Of a DNA stretch of 11,763 bases, positions 7,673 through 11,763 are shown in pieces; within the stretch, counting starts at the first letter, position 1, and each line of letters opens with the position of its first letter. Made by a program: the position numbers and the translations under genes. The DNA is taken from contig NW_014011806.1 in assembly GCF_000611645.1 (NCBI RefSeq), forward strand, positions 1 through 11,763. Direction: 5' to 3'. Source of the DNA: Monoraphidium neglectum. Lineage: Eukaryota; Chlorophyta; Chlorophyceae; Sphaeropleales; Selenastraceae. Below the pieces are notes generated by a model. The model saw only the letters and a program-made list of their open reading frames with translations, was not told the DNA's origin and did no database searches.

Positions 7673-10600
7673 CAGCTTGGGGCCGCATGTTTGGGGTTGC
7701 CTGCGTCTGCGGGGGGTTGACACTGTGGGGCGCCCTATTTGGGCATAATTGGGGACATGGGCACCTCGCTCTGTCTGTGGCACCATAGGGTTGTTGAAAC
7801 GCCCGAATTGCCAGTGTCGGGCCACCCTGATCCTGCAGACTCCTGAACCTCTGTTGCTGGTTAGCCACCTTTTGCTGCATTTTGGATGCAATCCGTGATG
7901 GGCCTGGAGTTGCACGGGCAATCGAGCCTTGGTCCCCTCAAAAATTGCTTGTGTTGCCGCAGCAGAGACTGACGTTGCAGCTTTTGTGCTGGCCAGACGT
8001 GCTTGGGAGCTGACGCAGGAGGCCACCTGCAAATGTCATTGCCTCGCCACCGCCGGTACAGCGTTGTCATGCCCCCGTGCTACAGGACCTCCTTGCTTAC
8101 ATTGAAAATTGCGAAAACGTTGTCTGCTGAAAACAAACGCTTCTGTCCCTTGAAAATACACCAGCGTAGTCTTTTCACATGTTTCCAGGTGTGTTGCTTT
8201 TCAGCAGTGCCTTGCTCGCGTTGCATTCAAACAATGCATGATGTCAGCAGCGTTTCTAGCTATGCCCGCGATGAATTGTGTCGCCTCGTTGAGGTGTTGG
8301 GATGCTACAACCTGCATGGTTTTTGCAAACGGTGCTGTGTTGCACCGCTTGAGCTGCTCGCGCGACAGTCAGTTGCAGGTTGGGTTGTCTTCCAGAGCAG
8401 CAACCACCCGCGCGAGTAACACAGTTTGCAAGGGTAGAGCAAGCAAGGAGCGACATGTCAGCGGTCGGTTAGGAGTCAAGTTGTCATTGCCACAAACCTC
8501 TGTAGGCCAGTGCAGCAGCTGCTCCATCAGTATTTGCACGCACACATCCTGCCTGCAGCGTTGAGCCGTCAAGTGGCTTTCACCGCGCATCAGGATAAAG
8601 GGGGTGCGCCGTGGGTGTGGTGTCAATCAGCAAACTGCCTATCACGGCGCAGCAGTCCTGGACTCTGTCGGCTGTGCAGGTTAGCATCCTTAGGATAGTA
8701 AAAGTCTTTGCTTTGTATTGTATACTTTAGCAACACCATCAGAATTCTGTGCAGCATTTCTAAATTCTCAGAGATTGTCAGCCTGGGAGCGAGGAGAGCT
8801 GGGCAGGGCGCAACTGGTGAAAGCGTCAACAACAATGGGGTAGAAAAGAGGTGCAGCAACACATGGTGCAGCCGAAGCCAGCGTTTCACCTTGGCTGGGG
8901 CTGTTGCAGAGATTGAGGTCGCGATGATGTCACCCTCTGCCATGCCGGTGCTGGTGACACCCATGGGTGGCTGGGTGAGCAACAGCAGTGGTCGTAAGAG
9001 CGCCGGCTCACAAGGCCTGCAGTGCAAGTGATGCAGAGGGTCGTGGCCAGTTGTGATTAATACATGATGCAAGTGCACCTCAAGAGGCTGGGGCTGGCTT
9101 GTGCTGGCTCCACATGCTGTTGGCTTTCCTGTGGATGGCTGCTGCCACCTCCGCGTGACAGCCTCATGAGTTTTCGAATATCCTCAACGGTGCAGTGTGC
9201 CATGTGCATGTTTGCTCTCAACTCCGACAAAACATGATGCAATTGAAGCATTTTTGAAATGCAATACTTTACGTCGCCCTACCTGCTTGGTAGCTGCACA
9301 CGAAAGGAGCAGCGGTCAGTGTTTGGGGTCGCGCATCGCGTCACTGCAGCTAATTGATGATTGCCTGTGAAGCCCTGTGCTGCAGGCTACTCGAAGTCAA
9401 TTATAAGCATTGACTTGCAAATTCTCTCTTGCAAAGTGCCACATTGCTACGAATTTTACATGAGTTATGGCTGCTTGGCTACTCGGATGCGTGCATAGAA
9501 TGAAAGGTCAAGCGCAAGTTTTTGGAAGCAGGGCCTCCAAGAGCAAGATGTGAGTGCAGCAATTGGATCATGGAACGCGGTGCGCACGAGCAGGGGCGCT
9601 AGCCTTTTCACAGCCGCACCTTGATAAAATCATACCTTTACTGTCCTCTCCACTCCTGAGTGCCCTCAAGGGTGCAAACGGCAGCTTGACACTGAGTTCG
9701 CTCTGCAGCGGCAGGCGCAGCAGGTGTTGCAGTTGCTGACTGCCCGCCCCAGTTCACGGTGGTCGCGAGAGCTAGCGGGGGCGTTTCATATGTCATTTAC
9801 ATTGGTTTGATGCGAAAAAATTATTCTCCATTCCTCATGAATTGTGAGATCAGGTGGTGAAATCGCAATTCAACGAGCATACGCAGAAAAAAATGCTTGA
9901 AACCACTCATTGGAAATCATCGTATTATAACCGCGGGCAACGATCTTGCGTTCCTGCCCCTCCGTTGACCCTCCCCCAAAGTCATCACTGTCAGGGTTGC
10001 AGCCTGCATCCGCGCAGAAAAGTTGAAATCGCTGATCACAAAAATTAGTGCTCGCTTGATGTTCAAATGTTGGGTGCTGCTCAGCTAGGCGCTGCCCTTG
10101 GGTTGCTGGTGGTGATGTCACCATCTCTAGGCCCCGCCCTACTGTGCTCCTGAACTCCAGCAGCACGGACCGCAGTTTCCCATCGTTAGCTTCCTGGTAG
10201 TAAGCTGCTGTGCCTGGTGAGAGATATAAGAGCAGGTGCATGTACCGTGAATGCTTGCCCCGGCGTTGGCGACAACAGTGTGATATTGGCTGGCCCTAGA
10301 AAGCACGCAGGCAACCACACCATAGGCAGTGTCACATCGACTGAAATTTACGGGCAAGTGAATTTGGCGCACTGAGCAGCAGTGGGTTGATTGTGTCTGG
10401 CAGGGCGAGGCAGAGACTCAGAGCCAGGCCAAATACTGACCGTAAGCGACTGTAAGCAGTCGCTTACGGTCTGTAAGCAGTCGCTTACGGTCAATAGGAG
10501 TTCATCAACACTGGCCGTTCCTGTTGTGGAGTGTGTTTGAAACAATGCGTGCTCTGCTGCCAAATACCATCACGAGCTCTCTCATGCCTGCAAGCAATGA

Positions 10601-11290
10601 TCCATCCTTCCGTGAGCCATCCGACCCTAACAAGGCATCAGCACTGCACAGCAGGCAGACTACTCGGCTATAATTTTGCCCTGGGACGTATGATTGGAAA
10701 GTTGCAAAGCAGTTGTGGACACCTGTTTTCCAGATGTGTCCTATTTGATCATGTAGCATATCATATGACAAGCATGTCACCTGTGCTGCACGGTTCACTG
10801 ACTTCTTGGATTGGATATGAAACAAACAAAGTGAAACAATCTTCTCCAAGCTGCTTTCCGTTTGCAAGAAGTCATGTCAGAGGAGTGAGAAGTGGGTGCC
10901 TTAAAATAGAGGTGCAGCTGATGTTGCTGCTGCACCGAGAGCCGGACCACATAAGCTCACAAATTGACCATACATCGAGGTGGCGGACCTCGGCCCCAAA
11001 TAATCAAGTTTGAATTATTTAAATCGATGGAGTCTAGCTGTCCGCTTTACCTACCCTAATAGCGTGGGGTTTGTGACCAAATGAAGGCGTGAGCGGGCAG
11101 CCTGGGGTTCAGAGCTGGGCCCAGCAGAATTTGCTGCCTGAAGCACCCAGAGAAAGCCTCTCATCCCTATCCATTCCAACGTGTCTGAATTCCAGTTTTT
11201 GTGTGTGGTCACGTTGAGTCCGAGCTGCTAAACCCGTGTATGACGTCGACATCGACCTGAGCCGGGCGACTCTCGACGTTCGAGCCTGGG
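7673..11290. other. long intergenic region between genes B and C
   Basis: About 3.6 kb without a gene I can support. Short open frames (60-160 codons) on both strands overlap, are Cys/His/Leu-rich and end abruptly. About 8000-9100 is rich in CAG, GCTGC and recurrent ATGATG motifs, with brief protein-like stretches but no domain. 9600-10050 includes AT-richer tracts. The clear structures are the repeat at 10438-10492 and an exon-like segment at 11219-11291, both listed separately. No tRNA or rRNA is apparent. Confidence 0.45.
10438..10492. repeat. nested inverted and tandem repeat (15-bp arms)
   Basis: GACCGTAAGCGACTG at 10438-10452 is followed by TAAG and then its perfect reverse complement, CAGTCGCTTACGGTC, at 10457-10471. 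A second copy of the reverse arm follows at 10478-10492. Put another way, a 21-bp unit (10451-10471) is repeated exactly in tandem (10472-10492), preceded by one inverted arm. One 15-bp stem with a 4-nt loop, or an alternative stem with a larger loop, can form. No gene or terminal repeat frames it. Confidence 0.85.
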
Positions 11291-11291
11291 A
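11219..11291 (+). other. exon-like segment of unknown gene
   Basis: Between an AG at 11217-11218 and a GTGAGC donor at 11292-11297 the frame encodes RAAKPVYDVDIDLSRATLDV followed by RAWE. It has G/C-rich third positions and a balanced composition unlike the frames around it. It could be an internal exon of an undetected gene or a 5' exon related to gene C. At 24 codons it may be chance. An in-frame TGA lies at 11215-11217, just before the putative acceptor. Confidence 0.18.
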
Positions 11292-11322
11292 GGTGAGCAG
11301 GCCTGCTCAGGATCCAAAACAA

Positions 11323-11331
11323 CATAAAAAG
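11323..11331 (+). promoter_or_regulatory. TATA-like element upstream of gene C
   Basis: CATAAAAAG in an otherwise GC-rich stretch lies about 115 bp before the gene C start codon, a spacing that would leave an 80-90 nt leader. Assigned by sequence and position only. Confidence 0.28.
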
Positions 11332-11415
11332 CGCGGATGAAGCCAATAGTACTTTACGTTGTTCCCATACACATGCCCACAAACTTGGCTGCTGTCAAGC
11401 CTGCACATTGTGACA

Positions 11416-11425
11416 GTGACGTCAC
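11416..11425. promoter_or_regulatory. GTGACGTCAC palindrome before gene C
   Basis: A perfect 10-bp palindrome containing the TGACGTCA core, the classic site for bZIP (CREB/ATF/TGA-type) factors, ends 17 bp before the gene C ATG. A second TGACGTC occurs at 11241-11247. So close to the start codon it probably lies in the transcribed leader, so its role is uncertain. Genes A and B lack it. Confidence 0.35.
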
Positions 11426-11442
11426 GCCGCAGGCCCGACACC

Positions 11443-11763
11443 ATGGCGCGCCGCAGCCGCCATCTCTCGCTCCTCTGCGCCGCCGTGGCCGTGCTGTTTG
11501 TCATCGGGGCTGATGCCCGCCACGCCACGGGTGAGCACTCCAGCCCCGGCCTGCCGGATAGCCTGAGTCCCGTGGGCCGGCTCAACTCACCAACGGCAGA
11601 ACCATCGTTTACTCAATATCCGTCTCGCCTCTACACAGCCAACATCAGCAATCAAACCAACTGCATGCAAATACATTCACAAGCTATTCTCTTCCAGGCT
11701 TCACATGACACGGTTTGCTCCCGCATCCCCCCCCTTGTGATCCCCTCTCACGCAGACCGCACC
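11443..11763 (+). CDS. gene C: secreted protein, 5' part only
   Basis: Exon 1 (11443-11530, 88 nt) encodes MARRSRHLSLLCAAVAVL followed by FVIGADARHAT, a signal peptide with a likely cut after ADA at residue 25. It matches the gene B signal at 17 of 29 positions without gaps and has the same phase-1 GTGAGC donor. Exon 2 most likely starts at 11756, after CTCACGCAG, leaving only Asp-Arg-Thr before the window ends. An acceptor at 11637-11638 (CTACACAG) is an alternative: its frame is also open to the edge and would add about 42 residues. A third at 11696-11697 leads to a stop within four codons. The cargo region, and any RRLL repeats, lie outside the window. Confidence 0.68.
   Translation, partial: MARRSRHLSLLCAAVAVLFVIGADARHATGEHSSPGLPDSLSPVGRLNSPTAEPSFTQYPSRLYTANISNQTNCMQIHSQAILFQASHDTVCSRIPPLVIPSHADRT
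11531..11755 (+). other. phase-1 intron of gene C (acceptor uncertain)
   Basis: The donor GTGAGC at 11531-11536 is secure by comparison with genes A and B. The preferred acceptor, CGCAG ending at 11755, follows a pyrimidine-rich tract and gives a 225-nt intron, between the 188 and 370 nt of the other two. The acceptor ending at 11638 would give 108 nt. Confidence 0.5.

Noticed and set aside
6187..7748. Two other plus-strand frames open through the repeat (6187-7221 and 6918-7748)
   Set aside because: They are Arg/Pro/His-rich or Ala/Pro/Thr-rich shadows of the same repeat and do not join exon 1 in phase.
6308..8032. Antisense open frame of 574 codons across gene B, longer than gene B itself
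   Set aside because: The repeat array is stop-poor in most frames. The antisense product is a low-complexity Ala/Gly/Val repeat with no signal peptide, and its openness follows from the repeat. The sense frame alone fits the splice phase, third-position bias and cap homology.
10438..10492. CRISPR array
   Set aside because: Two adjacent 21-bp copies without spacers, in eukaryote-like DNA, are not an array.
11265..11300. tRNA T-loop-like GTTCGAGCC
   Set aside because: No acceptor, D or anticodon stems can be paired around it.

Overview
The window looks like nuclear DNA of a eukaryote with a GC-rich, intron-containing genome. A green microalga (Chlorophyta) is the best guess. The grounds are coding exons with G/C-rich third codon positions, spliceosomal introns with GTGAGT or GTGAGC donors and CAG acceptors, wide gene spacing, and CAG/CTG-rich intergenic DNA. 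No gene here fixes the lineage, so this is an inference.

The core of the window is a plus-strand cluster of three related genes, called A, B and C here. Each begins with an exon of exactly 88 nt that encodes a signal peptide (2739-2826, 6117-6204, 11443-11530). Each exon ends on an ACC-ATG-initiated frame with a phase-1 GTGAG donor. The three signal peptides align without gaps over 29 residues (17/29 identities B-C, 14/29 A-B, 10/29 A-C). The second exons are unrelated over most of their length. A encodes a 173-residue protein with two RRLL-plus-acidic modules. B encodes a 427-residue protein dominated by repeats around an R-x-L-L motif (14 copies), held between two homologous Thr/Gln/Ser-rich caps. 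C runs off the right edge. I recognise no named family. The layout, a constant secretion exon with a variable cargo exon and repeated Arg-Leu-Leu motifs, suggests a family of secreted precursors that may be cut into peptides; that is a hypothesis.

Region by region: 1-71 may hold the first codons of a minus-strand gene leaving the left edge. 72-2738 is GC-rich intergenic DNA turning AT-richer after about 2390, with a 9-bp hairpin ahead of gene A. 2739-3630 is gene A. 3631-6116 is intergenic, with a possible decayed reading frame near 4906-5335 and a palindrome at 5896-5917. 6117-7588 is gene B. 7589-11442 is intergenic, with a striking nested inverted and tandem repeat at 10438-10492, an exon-like segment at 11219-11291 and a TGACGTCA palindrome just before gene C. 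11443-11763 is the start of gene C.

If the models hold, A, B and C would enter the secretory pathway together. All functional statements beyond secretion are inference from motifs.
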